NCBI RefSeq assembly: GCF_001748145.1
Contig: NZ_BCQA01000001.1
Location: forward strand, 2,630,501 to 2,694,500
Reading direction: 5' to 3'
Length of the DNA stretch: 64,000 nucleotides
Source: Bosea sp. BIWAKO-01
GTDB taxonomy: Bacteria; Pseudomonadota; Alphaproteobacteria; Rhizobiales; Beijerinckiaceae
Made by a program: the position numbers and the translations under genes. Below the pieces are notes generated by a model. It was given only the letters and a program-made list of their open reading frames with translations, was not told where the DNA came from and searched no databases. Shown here piece after piece: positions 20,620-30,141 of the stretch (positions within the stretch are counted from its first letter, which is position 1; every line of letters starts with the position of its first letter).

Positions 20620-20663
20620 TTGCCATGGCAAGCGAAAGACGTAATACTAAAGTCTTACGTCTT
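20620..20663. promoter_or_regulatory. Two palindromes upstream of dctP, candidate operator region
   Basis: TTGCCATGGCAA (20620-20631) is a perfect 12-base palindrome. Five bases later AAGACGTAA (20636-20644) and TTACGTCTT (20655-20663) form a nine-base inverted repeat with a ten-base spacer. Both lie 90-130 bases before dctP, where a GntR-type regulator could act. From 20664 to 20886 I see no gene or clear signal. Confidence 0.45.
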
Positions 20664-20886
20664 GGGCTGAAGTCGCCATTTTGTTCAGCAGTAGATCGAA
20701 GAGCGGTTTTGCCGGGGAGCCGGGCGCGGCACCGTGGACGTGCGCACAAAATCGTCGATAAGCGCCAATTTTCCAGGGGGATGCCCAGGTCGAAACGCCG
20801 AGTCATCAATGGCGTTGGAGACAAGGCGGGTACCGCGCCGCGGTGGCGCGATTTGCAATTACTCGTCTCGGCGAAGGAGGAGCATT

Positions 20887-20930
20887 GCTAAAACAGAAAG
20901 AATGAGGCGCGCGTTACGCGCGGCTCATTC
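20887..20930 (-). terminator. Intrinsic terminator after the DUF6481 gene
   Basis: Read on the minus strand, GAATGAG-C-CGCGCG, a TAA loop and CGCGCG-C-CTCATTC form a long GC-rich stem (plus coordinates 20900-20930, one internal mismatch). The tract TTTCTGTTTT follows directly (20890-20899). It starts 54 bases after the stop of the minus-strand gene at 20985. Confidence 0.75.
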
Positions 20931-20984
20931 CCGTATCGTCGTCTTGAGCTCGAGGTCTTTCGACCCCGGGAGGCGGAGCGTCGC

Positions 20985-21362
20985 TCAGCGGCGGCCTTTG
21001 CCGGCGGCGCGCATCTGCATGTACTGGACGGCCTCGAGCAGAACCTTGCGGGGGCGTTCGGCATCGCGCTTGGCCTGTTCGGCCTTGCGGGCGGCCTCAC
21101 GCACCAGTTCGGCCTGACGCTCGGCTTCCTCCTGGGCGGCGCGTTCGATCGCCGCGAGACGCTCGGCCTCGGCACGGGCAGCGGCCTTCTCGGCGTCGCG
21201 GACAGTGCGCGCATCGGCGATGGCCTGGCGCTCCGCGCGGCGCTGCTGCATGATCGGGTCATCGGCCTTCGGCCGCGCCTGGAAACGCTCTAGCAGCGCC
21301 TTCTTGGCATTGGCGGAGTTGGCCTGACGATCAGTGAAGCTGCGGTCGTTCGGGTTCTTCAA
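20985..21362 (-). CDS. DUF6481 family protein
   Basis: A 125-residue, highly charged protein, nearly all helix or coiled coil (long Glu/Ala/Arg-rich stretch about residues 40-105). It begins MKNPNDRSFTDRQANSANAKKALLERF, the N terminus typical of the DUF6481 family of alphaproteobacteria. Function is unknown; the family is often near rpsU or cold-shock genes, as here. The start is TTG at 21362 with AAGG six bases before it. An intrinsic terminator follows at 20887-20930. Confidence 0.85.
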   Translation of the reverse strand: MKNPNDRSFTDRQANSANAKKALLERFQARPKADDPIMQQRRAERQAIADARTVRDAEKAAARAEAERLAAIERAAQEEAERQAELVREAARKAEQAKRDAERPRKVLLEAVQYMQMRAAGKGRR

Positions 21363-21444
21363 GGTCTACCTTCTTGGGTTGAGCGGGCTCTACTCGCGAG
21401 CCCGCGGGGGCAATAATCCAGAACTGGCCGGATGTGTATTGTAA

Positions 21445-21708
21445 TCAGCGAGCAGGCGCTGCGCCTGCGGCGCGGGTCGGCTTCGCCTTGGGCTTCGGCG
21501 CGGCGATCAGGCCTTCGCGCTGAGCCTGCTTGCGAGCGGCCTTGCGGGCGCGGCGAACGGCATCAGCCTTTTCGCGGGCGCGCTGCTCGGATGGCTTCTC
21601 ATAAGCTGAGCGGCGCTTCATCTCGCGAAAAACGCCTTCGCGCTGCAATTTCTTCTTAAGCACTCGCAGCGCCTGATCGACGTTATTGTCGCGGACGAGA
21701 ACCTGCAT
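21445..21708 (-). CDS. rpsU: 30S ribosomal protein S21
   Basis: An 87-residue basic protein starting [25 protein letters not shown], the conserved S21 core. An Ala/Lys/Arg/Pro-rich C-terminal tail is usual in alphaproteobacteria. It binds the small subunit near the anti-Shine-Dalgarno region and helps initiation. The ATG at 21708 has AAGGA seven bases upstream; a start at 21723 would add five unconserved residues. It is likely co-transcribed with the DUF6481 gene downstream. Confidence 0.95.
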   Translation of the reverse strand: MQVLVRDNNVDQALRVLKKKLQREGVFREMKRRSAYEKPSEQRAREKADAVRRARKAARKQAQREGLIAAPKPKAKPTRAAGAAPAR

Positions 21709-21901
21709 CCTGGTTTCCTTCATTCGAAATGCGAAAACGTCGCGCTGAACCCGGGCCCGAGATCCAGCGAAATCTTCGCGGCGTCATGTTGAAGCGCACC
21801 AGAAGGCCGCGCGCCGGTTGTTCGATCTGAGCGGGGAAGGTCGTCGGCGGGCACATTGACATGCGCGGGACCACGGCGTTCGGCCGAATATCGACGGCCG
21901 C

Positions 21902-21930
21902 CATATGGCCTCTCGAGCAATGAATGTCAA
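21902..21930 (-). promoter_or_regulatory. Candidate rpsU promoter
   Basis: On the minus strand TTGACA (21930-21925) is followed after 17 bases by CATATG (21907-21902). The start point would be near 21895, giving a leader of about 185 bases before rpsU. The -35 box is perfect and the -10 weak. The rest of the gap to proB (21931-22061) shows two direct GCATGC copies and nothing else I can name. Confidence 0.4.
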
Positions 21931-22061
21931 TGCAATTGCCGGGGTTCAGGCATGCTTTTGCAGGGGCATGCATAGCCGCACGAGCGGCCGCGCGCTTTAC
22001 AAGTGGCGGGTTTTCGCCAACAGGCAATCCTCGCTTCCGTTACTCGATCCTGGTCTTCTCC

Positions 22062-23186
22062 GTGAACACGCCGTCGCTGAGTCAGTTCCGCCGCATCGTG
22101 GTCAAGGTCGGCTCGGCCCTGCTGGTCGACCGAGAGCGTGGCCGGCTGCGCCAGGCCTGGCTCGCCGCGCTCGCCGAGGACCTCGCCGAGCTGCACCTGC
22201 GCGGTGCCGATGTGCTTGTCGTCTCTTCGGGGGCGATCGCGCTCGGCCGGACCGTGCTCAGGCTTCCAAGCGGCCCGCTGCGACTGGAAGAAAGCCAGGC
22301 GGCCGCGGCCGTCGGGCAGATCGCGCTGGCGCGGACATGGTCCGAGGCGTTGGGGCATCACGGGCTGACCGCCGGCCAGATCCTGCTGACGCTGGCCGAT
22401 ACCGAGGAGCGCCGCCGCTATCTCAACGCGCGCGCTACGCTTGGCCGCCTGCTCGATCTGCGCGCGATTCCGGTGATCAACGAGAATGATACGGTCGCGA
22501 CGACCGAAATCCGCTATGGCGACAATGACCGCCTCGCCGCACGTGTCGCGACCATGGCGGGCGCCGACCTGCTGGTGCTGTTCTCGGATATCGATGGGCT
22601 CTACACGGCGCCTCCGGCGCGGGACCCGGCTGCGCGCCATATCCCGCTGGTCGAGCGGATCACGCCGGAGATCGAGGCCATGGCGGGCGGAGCAGCGTCC
22701 GAGCTCTCCCGCGGCGGCATGCGCACCAAGATCGAGGCGGGCAAGATCGCGGCGGCGGGCGGCACCCATATGCTGATCGCCGATGGGCGGACGAAGAATC
22801 CGCTCAGTGCGATCGTGGCTGGCGGGCGCTGCACCTGGTTTCTTTCGGCTTCGAACCCCGCGACGGCGCGCAAGACCTGGATTGCCGGCTCGCTCGAGCC
22901 GCGCGGCACTCTGCATGTCGACGCAGGGGCCGCTCGTGCCTTGCGCGGCGGAGCGAGCCTGCTGCCTGTCGGCGTCAGCCGGATCGAGGGTGAATTCGCG
23001 CGTGGCGATGCCGTGCTCATTCGTGACCCGGATGGGCGGGTGCTCGGCCGCGGGCTGGTGGCTTATGATGCGGGGGAGGCGGGGCTCGTGCTTGGCAAGG
23101 CCTCGCGCGATATCGAGGCGATCCTCGGCTATCCCGGGCGCGCCGAGATGATCCACCGTGACGACATGGCGCTCGGTGTCGGCTAA
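22062..23186 (+). CDS. proB: Glutamate 5-kinase
   Basis: The first enzyme of proline synthesis, phosphorylating L-glutamate; 374 residues. An N-terminal amino-acid kinase domain ([42 protein letters not shown]) is followed by a C-terminal PUA domain (from about residue 280). The frame is open upstream, but the family N terminus sets the GTG at 22062. It heads a run with proA, nadD, rsfS and rlmH. The GTPase gene obgE, a frequent upstream neighbour in Rhizobiales, is absent here. Confidence 0.95.
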   Translation: MNTPSLSQFRRIVVKVGSALLVDRERGRLRQAWLAALAEDLAELHLRGADVLVVSSGAIALGRTVLRLPSGPLRLEESQAAAAVGQIALARTWSEALGHHGLTAGQILLTLADTEERRRYLNARATLGRLLDLRAIPVINENDTVATTEIRYGDNDRLAARVATMAGADLLVLFSDIDGLYTAPPARDPAARHIPLVERITPEIEAMAGGAASELSRGGMRTKIEAGKIAAAGGTHMLIADGRTKNPLSAIVAGGRCTWFLSASNPATARKTWIAGSLEPRGTLHVDAGAARALRGGASLLPVGVSRIEGEFARGDAVLIRDPDGRVLGRGLVAYDAGEAGLVLGKASRDIEAILGYPGRAEMIHRDDMALGVG

Positions 23187-23219
23187 GGTCGCCGGACTAG
23201 GGAAACGGGTGAGTTGACG

Positions 23220-24527
23220 ATGACTGGCGAAGGCGCGCTGCGCGTGGTTTCTGCAAGCGATGGTCAAGAGGATATCGGCACGGTCATGCACGGGCTCGGC
23301 CGGCAGGCCCGCGCTGCTGCGCGGCTCGTCGCGCTTGCGTCGGCTGAGCAGCGCAACGCGGCGCTGATAGCGATGGCCGAGGCCCTGCGCGAGCGGGCGC
23401 CGGCGATCCTCGCCGCCAATGCGCGAGACCTGGACGAGGCGCGCGGTGCTGGCCAGAACGCCGCCTTCATCGACCGTCTGATGCTGGACGAGGCCCGGTT
23501 GGCGGCGGTTGCCGAGGCGGTCGCGAGCATCGCCCTGTTGCCCGATCCTGTCGGTCGCGTGCTCGCCCAATGGACCCAGCCCAATGGCCTTGCCTTCGAG
23601 CGCGTGGCGACACCGCTTGGCGTGATCGCGGTGATCTTCGAAAGCCGCCCGAATGTCACCGCCGATGCCGGCGCACTTTGCCTGAAGAGCGGCAATGCCG
23701 CGATCCTGCGCGCGGGCTCGGATAGTTTCCGTACCTCGACCGAGATTGCTGCAGCGCTGCGCCAGGGACTGGAAGCTGCCGGGTTGCCGGGCGACGCGAT
23801 CCAGCTGGTGCCGACACGTGACCGCGCAGCCGTCGGCGAGATTCTGGCGGGGCTCGGCGGCGCCGTCGATGTCGTTGTGCCGCGCGGCGGCAAGAGCCTG
23901 GTCGCCCGTGTCCAGAGCGATGCGCGTGTGCCGGTCTTCGCGCATCTCGACGGCAACTGCCATGTCTATATCCATGGAGCCGCCGATCTCGACATGGCCA
24001 AGGCGATCGTGCTGAACGCAAAGCTGCGCCGCACCGGCGTCTGCGGCGCGGCCGAGAGCCTTCTGGTCGATGCCGCCTGTGCTGCCACCCATTTGCAGCC
24101 GCTCCTCAGGATGCTGGTCGAGGCCGGTTGCGCGGTTCGTGGCGATGTCGCCGCACAGGCCGCCAATCCGCAGGTGACGCCTGCAACCGAGGCGGACTGG
24201 GCAACCGAATATCTGGACCGGATCATTGCGGTGAAGGTGGTCGACGGGCTCGACGCGGCAATTGCGCATATCGAGCGCTACGGCTCGCACCATACAGATG
24301 CAATTGTGACCGCCGACGAGGCGGCGGCGCAACGCTTCCTGGCCGAAGTCGATTCAGCCATCGTCGTCCATAATGCCTCGACCCAGTTTGCCGATGGCGG
24401 CGAGTTCGGCTTTGGCGCCGAGATCGGTATCGCGACGGGGCGTATGCATGCGCGCGGGCCGGTCGGTGTCGAGCAGCTCTGCTCCTTCAAATACCGGGTT
24501 CATGGCAGCGGCCAGATCCGGCCGTGA
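23220..24527 (+). CDS. proA: Gamma-glutamyl phosphate reductase
   Basis: The second step of proline synthesis: NADPH reduction of gamma-glutamyl phosphate to the semialdehyde. It is 435 residues of the aldehyde dehydrogenase superfamily. Motifs are [31 protein letters not shown] and the catalytic Cys in RTGVCGAAE. The ATG at 23220 is two codons after an in-frame TTG (23214). It follows proB by 33 bases, and its stop overlaps nadD by four bases. Confidence 0.95.
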   Translation: MTGEGALRVVSASDGQEDIGTVMHGLGRQARAAARLVALASAEQRNAALIAMAEALRERAPAILAANARDLDEARGAGQNAAFIDRLMLDEARLAAVAEAVASIALLPDPVGRVLAQWTQPNGLAFERVATPLGVIAVIFESRPNVTADAGALCLKSGNAAILRAGSDSFRTSTEIAAALRQGLEAAGLPGDAIQLVPTRDRAAVGEILAGLGGAVDVVVPRGGKSLVARVQSDARVPVFAHLDGNCHVYIHGAADLDMAKAIVLNAKLRRTGVCGAAESLLVDAACAATHLQPLLRMLVEAGCAVRGDVAAQAANPQVTPATEADWATEYLDRIIAVKVVDGLDAAIAHIERYGSHHTDAIVTADEAAAQRFLAEVDSAIVVHNASTQFADGGEFGFGAEIGIATGRMHARGPVGVEQLCSFKYRVHGSGQIRP

Positions 24528-25135
24528 GGGCAGAGGATCTGCGCCTGCCGCCCCATGCGCCGGGCCTTCGGATCGGCTTGTTCGGTGGGAGCTTCAACCC
24601 GGCCCATGACGGTCACCGCATGGCGAGCCTGACGGCGCTGCGTCGGCTGCAGCTCGACCGCATCTGGTGGCTTGTCACTCCTGGCAATCCGCTCAAGGAC
24701 AATGCGGCCCTGCCATCGCTCGGCGAACGCATTGCGACGGCGCAAGAGCTTGCCGATCACGCCCGCATCCATGTCACCGGGGTCGAGGCGAGCCTGCGCA
24801 CCCGCTACACCGCCGATACCCTGCGCGCCCTCAAATTGCGCTGTCCTGGCGTCCGTTTCGTCTGGCTCATGGGGGCCGACAATCTTGCGGGTTTCCACCG
24901 CTGGAACGAGTGGCGAGCCATTGCCCGGATGATGCCAATCGCCGTGATCGACCGCCCGGGATCGACGCATCGCGCGGTGGCTTCGCCCGCCGCCAACTGG
25001 TTGTCGCGCTGGCGGGTTTCCGAGAATGCGGCTGCCGCCCTGCCGCTGCTGGAGCCCCCCGCCTGGGTGTTCCTGCATGGCCGGCGCTCGGAGCTGTCCT
25101 CGACCTATTTGCGCCGGTTAGCTGGTCGCGATTGA
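24524..25135 (+). CDS. nadD: Nicotinate-nucleotide adenylyltransferase
   Basis: This enzyme joins ATP and nicotinate mononucleotide to make deamido-NAD in NAD synthesis; 203 residues. Family motifs are [15 protein letters not shown] (ATP-binding HxGH type), [25 protein letters not shown] and the C-terminal SSTYLR. The GTG start at 24524 overlaps the proA stop (GTGA). The residues before GLFGG are variable in the family. Confidence 0.93.
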   Translation: MRAEDLRLPPHAPGLRIGLFGGSFNPAHDGHRMASLTALRRLQLDRIWWLVTPGNPLKDNAALPSLGERIATAQELADHARIHVTGVEASLRTRYTADTLRALKLRCPGVRFVWLMGADNLAGFHRWNEWRAIARMMPIAVIDRPGSTHRAVASPAANWLSRWRVSENAAAALPLLEPPAWVFLHGRRSELSSTYLRRLAGRD

Positions 25136-25285
25136 ATTTCGACCTCATATCGCTTAATTTGGGATCGTCGCGCTGAGAGCGCGTCGTCATGTGAGGATAC
25201 GGAACTGAACCGTCAAACCCTTGGTGAAGCCGAGCCGAAGCCGCTTCCCCAGGCTGCTGTCCCCGGAAACCCGTCCGCCGACAGC

Positions 25286-25615
25286 GTGGCCCTCGCAATC
25301 CATGTTCTCGAAGATATGAAGGCCGAGGACATCACTGTCATCGACCTCGTTGGCAAGACCTCGCTGGCTGATGCGATGATCATTGCGTCAGGGCGCGTGA
25401 ACCGTCATGTCGCCTCGATCGCCGACAGCCTCGTCGAGGCCATCAAGAAGGCGGGACTGCCGACGCCGAAGGTCGAGGGCATGCCTGCCTGCGACTGGGT
25501 GCTGATCGATACGGGCGATCTCATCGTCCATGTCTTCCGCCCGGAAGTGCGTCAGTTCTACAACCTGGAAAAGATGTGGGGCGCCGACCGCCCGAATGAG
25601 CGGCTTGTCGGCTGA
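25286..25615 (+). CDS. rsfS: Ribosomal silencing factor RsfS
   Basis: RsfS (Iojap family) binds ribosomal protein L14 and blocks subunit joining in poor nutrient conditions. It has the pattern DITVIDLVGKTSLADAMIIASGRVNRHVASIADSL, CDWVLIDTGDLIVHVF and YNLEKMWG. From GTG at 25286 it is 109 residues. No ribosome site precedes that GTG, and the frame is open back past 25205, where AGGA lies before an in-frame CTG. The true start may be further upstream, adding a Pro/Ala-rich extension. Confidence 0.9.
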   Translation: MALAIHVLEDMKAEDITVIDLVGKTSLADAMIIASGRVNRHVASIADSLVEAIKKAGLPTPKVEGMPACDWVLIDTGDLIVHVFRPEVRQFYNLEKMWGADRPNERLVG

Positions 25616-25627
25616 TCCTGATTTCCG

Positions 25628-26107
25628 GTGCGGCTCGCCATCATCACCGTCGGCCGGCTCAAGGACGGGCCGGAACGGGACCTCTGCGAGCGCTACCGCG
25701 AACGTAGCCATGTTCTCGGACGCAGCCTTGGCCTGACTGGGCCGGATGTCACTGAGCTGCCTGAAAGTCGGGCGCGGCGGGCTGAGGAGCGCAAGCGCGA
25801 TGAGGCTGCCGCGATCCTTTCAAAGCTCTCGCCGGGGCTGCTGATCGCCCTCGACGAGCGGGGGAGGAGCCTGACAAGCGATGCCTTCGCCGGCAGGATC
25901 GCCGCCGCGCGGGACGCAGGTACGGGTACCGCGAGCCTCGTGATCGGTGGTGCGGACGGGTTGGACGAGACCATTCGGGATCGTGCCGATCTGACGCTGG
26001 CCTTCGGGGCCCTGACATTGCCGCATCAGCTCGTGCGCGTGCTTGCGTTGGAGCAGCTCTACAGGGCCATGACGATTATTGCCGGACATCCCTATCATCG
26101 CGCATGA
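25628..26107 (+). CDS. rlmH: 23S rRNA (pseudouridine1915-N3)-methyltransferase RlmH
   Basis: A 159-residue SPOUT-class methyltransferase acting on helix 69 of 23S rRNA. Visible motifs are LAIITVGRLKDGPE at the N terminus, LIALDERGRSLTSDAFA, the cofactor loop LVIGGADGLDE and the C-terminal LPHQLVRVLALEQLYRAMTIIAGHPYH. The start is GTG at 25628. Its stop overlaps the next gene by four bases (ATGA). Confidence 0.95.
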   Translation: MRLAIITVGRLKDGPERDLCERYRERSHVLGRSLGLTGPDVTELPESRARRAEERKRDEAAAILSKLSPGLLIALDERGRSLTSDAFAGRIAAARDAGTGTASLVIGGADGLDETIRDRADLTLAFGALTLPHQLVRVLALEQLYRAMTIIAGHPYHRA

Positions 26108-27474
26108 CGTCCGTCGCATCAGTGATTCGAGCCAGTTCGCGCCGCCTCGGCAGCGCTGCTTTGCTATGGCTCGCGCTCGGTCTCGGCCTTCCGTCAGCCA
26201 ACGCCCAGGAGCCGGCGCCCGATCCGGATCGCGTGGCGCCCGAAATCGCGCAGAAACTGGCGGAGAAGCAGGCCCGCGAAGCCGAGTTGAAGGCGATCGA
26301 GGAACGGCTGGCCGGCAATGCCGAGGGGCGAACCAAGCTGGAGGCTGAGATCGCCACGATCCGGGCCGATCGGGCCGGTCTCAACAAGGCGCTTCTCGAG
26401 ACGACGACCCGTACCCAGGGGGTCGAACGTCGTATTGGCGCGATCGAGGAGCGGCTGGCGCTTCTGCAGACCAGTGAAACCGCGATCCGGCGTTCCCTCG
26501 ACGGCCGCCGCGGCCTGATCGGCGAAGTCCTGGCCGCGCTCCAGCGGATCGGCCGCCGGCCGCCGCCGGCCGTTCTGGTGCGGCCGGAGGATATCCTGGA
26601 GGCGGTGCGCGCCTCGATGCTGCTGGGCGCGGTGGTGCCCGATCTGCGCCAGGAGATCGAGATCCTCAGTACCGATCTCGGCGAGCTGGTGCGGTTGCGC
26701 GGCGGGATCGCGGAAGAGCGCAAGGCGATGACTGGCGAGCTGGAAACGCTCGCGGGCGAGCGCCAGCGCCTTGCTTCGCTGATCGATGCCAGACGCGAGC
26801 GCGAGGCCAGCGCCGCCAAGGATATCGAGGCGCAGCGCGGGCTGAGCGGAGAGCTTGCGGCGCAGGCGAAGGGCCTGCGCGATTTCGTCGAGCGCATCGA
26901 AAAGGAAATCTCTGTCGCGAATCGCGCCGCGGAAGCGGCGCGCCAGGCTCTGGAGGCCGAGACCCGCGAGCAGCGGCAGCGCATGGCGGCGCTCGCCTTC
27001 AAGGACCCGGCCCGGCTTGCGCCGAAGATCGCTTTCGCGGAAGCTCGCGGCATGCTGCCGCTGCCCGCTGCCGGATCACAATTGCGTGGTTTTGGTGACA
27101 ATGACGGGGTTGGCGGCACGACGCGCGGAATTTCGCTAACAACCCGCCCTAATGCCCTAGTTTCGGCGCCTTCCGACGCTTGGGTTGTTTATGCTGGGCC
27201 GTTCCGCTCCTTCGGGCAACTCTTGATCCTGAACGCGGGTGGGGGGTACTATTTGCTCTTGGCCGGCATGCAGCGGATCGACGTGTCGCTGAACCAATTC
27301 GTCCTTGCCGGGGAACCGGTTGCGATGATGGGTCAAACGTCGGAAGCTGCCGCGACGATCGTAGGTTCGGGGACTGGGGAACCGGTTCTCTATATTGAGT
27401 TCAGAAAAGACGGCGTTTCGATCGACCCGGCACCGTGGTGGACGAAATCGCAAAGCGAAAAGGTTCGCGGATGA
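26104..27474 (+). CDS. envC: Murein hydrolase activator EnvC family protein
   Basis: A 456-residue periplasmic protein with a signal peptide (about 1-34, ending ANAQE). A long coiled coil (about 45-300) precedes a C-terminal LytM/M23-like domain. The zinc ligands of active M23 peptidases are missing: where HxxxD and HxH are expected it reads GGTTRGISLTT and YYLLLAGMQ. That degeneracy is typical of EnvC proteins, which activate amidases at the division septum instead of cutting wall themselves. It overlaps rlmH and ctpA by four bases each. Confidence 0.92.
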   Translation: MTSVASVIRASSRRLGSAALLWLALGLGLPSANAQEPAPDPDRVAPEIAQKLAEKQAREAELKAIEERLAGNAEGRTKLEAEIATIRADRAGLNKALLETTTRTQGVERRIGAIEERLALLQTSETAIRRSLDGRRGLIGEVLAALQRIGRRPPPAVLVRPEDILEAVRASMLLGAVVPDLRQEIEILSTDLGELVRLRGGIAEERKAMTGELETLAGERQRLASLIDARREREASAAKDIEAQRGLSGELAAQAKGLRDFVERIEKEISVANRAAEAARQALEAETREQRQRMAALAFKDPARLAPKIAFAEARGMLPLPAAGSQLRGFGDNDGVGGTTRGISLTTRPNALVSAPSDAWVVYAGPFRSFGQLLILNAGGGYYLLLAGMQRIDVSLNQFVLAGEPVAMMGQTSEAAATIVGSGTGEPVLYIEFRKDGVSIDPAPWWTKSQSEKVRG

Positions 27475-28808
27475 TGCGCAAGGTCTCCCTCGTTCTCGCC
27501 GGCGCGATCGTTGGCGCGGGCCTTACCAGTCTGGCGACGCAGACCCACCTGCTGTCCTCGACCAGCGCGGTCGCGGCTTCGGCGGAGGTCTATCGTAGCC
27601 TCAACCTGTTTGGTGACATCTTCGAGAAGATCCGCACCGACTATGTCGAGAAGCCCGACGAGCAGAAGCTGATCGAGGCCGCGATCAACGGCATGGTCTC
27701 CTCGCTCGATCCGCATTCGGCCTATCTCGATGCGAAGAGCTTCCGGGACATGGACACGGACATGCGCGGCCAGTTCGGCGGACTCGGCATCGAGGTCACC
27801 ATGGAGGACGGAGTCCTCAAGGTCGCCAAGCCGATTCGCGACACGCCCGCCTCCAAGGCCGGCATCCTCGCCAACGACATCATCAGGGAAATCGATGGTG
27901 ATCAGGTCAAGGGTCTGAGCTTGACCCAGGCCGTGGAGAAAATGCGCGGCATCATCAACACCCAGGTCAAGCTCAAGATCGAACGCCCGGGCAAGCCCGA
28001 TCCACTGGAGTTCACCCTGACGCGTTCCACCATCGTCGTCCCGGCGGTCGAGGAGCGGGTCGAGAACGATGTCGGCTATATCCGCATCGGCACCTTCAGC
28101 GAGCAGACCTATGAGGGGCTGCGCAAGGCAATCGACAAGGTCAATGCCGAGATCGGCGTCGACAAGGTCAAGGGCTATGTAATCGATCTACGCAACAACC
28201 GCGGCGGCAGGCTCGACCAGTCGGTGTTGGTGTCGGATGCGTTCCTTGAGCGCGGCAAGATCGTCTCGACGCGCGGTCGCAATGCCGAGGAGACCCAGGT
28301 CTTCAACGCCAAGTCCGGAGACCTGACCAAGGGCAAGCCGGTCGTGGTTCTGATCAACGGCTCCTCGGCCTCGGCGGCTGAGATCGTTGCCGGCGCCCTG
28401 CAGGATCACAAGCGCGCGACCGTGATGGGCACGCGTTCCTTCGGCAAGGGCTCGGTCCAGACCGTGATCCCGCTCGGCTCGAATGGCGGCCTGCGCCTGA
28501 CCACGGCGCGCTACTACACGCCATCGGGCAACTCGATCCAGGCCAAGGGCATCACGCCGGATATCGAGGTCGTCCAGGAGATTCCGCCGGAACTCAAGGA
28601 CAAGCTGACGGACAATAAGGGCGAGGCATCGCTGAAGGGGCATCTCAAGTCGGGAGACGGCAAGGACGAGCAGTCGGGCTCGGCTTCCTATGTGCCGAAT
28701 GACCCGACCAAGGATACGCAGTTGCTGGCCGCGTTGAACCTGTTGCGCGGCGTCAAGAAGGACGTCGCCGGGCCGGTTCCGACCCCAGAGCCCGCCAAGC
28801 CGAACTGA
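27471..28808 (+). CDS. ctpA: Carboxy-terminal processing peptidase (S41)
   Basis: A 445-residue periplasmic serine protease with an N-terminal signal or anchor (about 1-36). A PDZ domain (about 95-180, GIEVTMEDGVLKVAKP) is followed by the S41 core. The catalytic pair is Ser301 in SSASAAE and Lys326 in SFGKGSVQ. The ATG at 27471 has AAGG seven bases before it and overlaps the envC stop. CtpA in this position usually works with EnvC/amidase in cell-wall remodelling. The C terminus is Lys/Pro rich. Confidence 0.95.
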   Translation: MMRKVSLVLAGAIVGAGLTSLATQTHLLSSTSAVAASAEVYRSLNLFGDIFEKIRTDYVEKPDEQKLIEAAINGMVSSLDPHSAYLDAKSFRDMDTDMRGQFGGLGIEVTMEDGVLKVAKPIRDTPASKAGILANDIIREIDGDQVKGLSLTQAVEKMRGIINTQVKLKIERPGKPDPLEFTLTRSTIVVPAVEERVENDVGYIRIGTFSEQTYEGLRKAIDKVNAEIGVDKVKGYVIDLRNNRGGRLDQSVLVSDAFLERGKIVSTRGRNAEETQVFNAKSGDLTKGKPVVVLINGSSASAAEIVAGALQDHKRATVMGTRSFGKGSVQTVIPLGSNGGLRLTTARYYTPSGNSIQAKGITPDIEVVQEIPPELKDKLTDNKGEASLKGHLKSGDGKDEQSGSASYVPNDPTKDTQLLAALNLLRGVKKDVAGPVPTPEPAKPN

Positions 28809-28932
28809 TCTCCATCCGAGAGCGAGGGGGCGCCATTCTCCGGCGCTCTCGACTGCTGGCCCCGCACGCGCCAAGACTAGGCGTGCGGGCCGCTGATTCG
28901 GGTCCGTTTCGAACAGCTGAGGACGGCTGCCC

Positions 28933-30141
28933 TTGGCCGGAACGTCGCTTCCCGAGCTTGATCGGCCTTTGGGGCAGGATCGCGCGGTGCGCCACGGCAA
29001 GCCGTGGACGCGCTGGCTGTCGCTTGCCCTGAGCGGAGCGGTGGGGTGCGCGGCGCTTGCGGTGATTGCCATCCTGTTGTTCCGGCGCGATCCCGATGGT
29101 GGCGAGCCGATGGCGACTGCCGCGATCGAGATCAGGCAGCCTTCAAGGGAAATCGCGGCTGCACCTGCCGTCGAACCGAACGTCAGAGATCCGCGCTCCC
29201 AGTCCACAGCGCGCCAGCTCGAAACCGAATCAGGGGTGACCGTCGTGCGCCCGGGGGCAGATGCTCCCGGTGCGATCGTCATCACGATTCCCGATAGCGG
29301 CGAGGTCAAGCTCGCGCCGGCGCCCGACAACCGGCTGGTCGAACGTAGCCGGTTCGGCCTTCTGCCGAAGGTGGCGTCGGACGGCGCGACGCCGATGCAG
29401 GTCTATGCCCGGCCGCTAGGTCCGGCACCTGAGACCAAGCCCGCCGGTCGCATCGCGCTCCTCGTCGGCGGGCTGGGCATCAGCCAGAATGGTACGGCAG
29501 ATGCCATCACGCAGCTGCCTGGCGCGGTTTCTCTGGCCTTTGCACCTTATGGGGTCGAGCTGGAGCGCGTCGTGCAGCGGGCTCGTGGCGACGGCCATGA
29601 AGTCTTCCTGCAGGTGCCGATGGAGCCGTTCGACTATCCCGATAACGATCCTGGGCCGCACACCCTGCTCTCCGGCCCAAAGGCCGCTGAGAATCTCGAT
29701 CGGCTGCATTGGGTGCTCGGTCGCTTCACCGGCTATGTCGGCATCGTCAATTTCCTCGGTGGCCGGCTGACGGCGGACGAGAACGCCCTGTCGCCGGTTC
29801 TGCGCGAGATTGCCGGTCGCGGGCTGATGGTCGTCGACGACGGCTCGTCCTCGCGCAGCCAGCTCGCGAGCGCGGCAGCGCGGGCGCAGATTCCGACACT
29901 CAAGGTCGACAGGGTGATCGATATGGTCACCCGGGCCGATGCGATCGACCAGCAGCTGCAGCGGCTTGAAACTCAGGCGCGCGAACAGGGCGTGGCGATC
30001 GGCGCGGCGAGCGCGCTGCCGGTCTCGATCGAGCGCATTGCCCGCTGGGCCAAATCTCTGGAGGCCAAGGGCCTCGTCATCGTGCCGGTCAGCGCAGCCC
30101 ACGGACTGCGCAATCCGTCCACAACAGGTTCCCTGAAATGA
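28933..30141 (+). CDS. Divergent polysaccharide deacetylase family protein
   Basis: A 402-residue membrane-anchored protein. One hydrophobic segment (about residues 28-50) and a low-complexity linker precede a C-terminal YibQ/divergent polysaccharide deacetylase domain (from about 175). Motifs are IALLVGGLGIS, LAFAPYGVEL, VFLQVPMEPFDYPDNDPGPHTLL and GLMVVDDGSS. The first motif has GGLG in place of the DDxG of most family members, so activity is uncertain. The start is TTG at 28933. It commonly follows envC-ctpA and overlaps rppH by four bases. The 124-base gap before it holds GC-rich inverted repeats such as CCCGCACGC (28861) with GCGTGCGGG (28881). Confidence 0.87.
   Translation: MAGTSLPELDRPLGQDRAVRHGKPWTRWLSLALSGAVGCAALAVIAILLFRRDPDGGEPMATAAIEIRQPSREIAAAPAVEPNVRDPRSQSTARQLETESGVTVVRPGADAPGAIVITIPDSGEVKLAPAPDNRLVERSRFGLLPKVASDGATPMQVYARPLGPAPETKPAGRIALLVGGLGISQNGTADAITQLPGAVSLAFAPYGVELERVVQRARGDGHEVFLQVPMEPFDYPDNDPGPHTLLSGPKAAENLDRLHWVLGRFTGYVGIVNFLGGRLTADENALSPVLREIAGRGLMVVDDGSSSRSQLASAAARAQIPTLKVDRVIDMVTRADAIDQQLQRLETQAREQGVAIGAASALPVSIERIARWAKSLEAKGLVIVPVSAAHGLRNPSTTGSLK

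Noticed and set aside
20232..20891. Plus-strand 219-residue frame over the dctP start region
   Set aside because: It mostly runs antisense to dctP and has no ribosome site or recognisable domain.
28861..28889. CCCGCACGC/GCGTGCGGG hairpin after ctpA as a terminator
   Set aside because: No T tract follows, and the next gene is in the same direction and probably co-transcribed.
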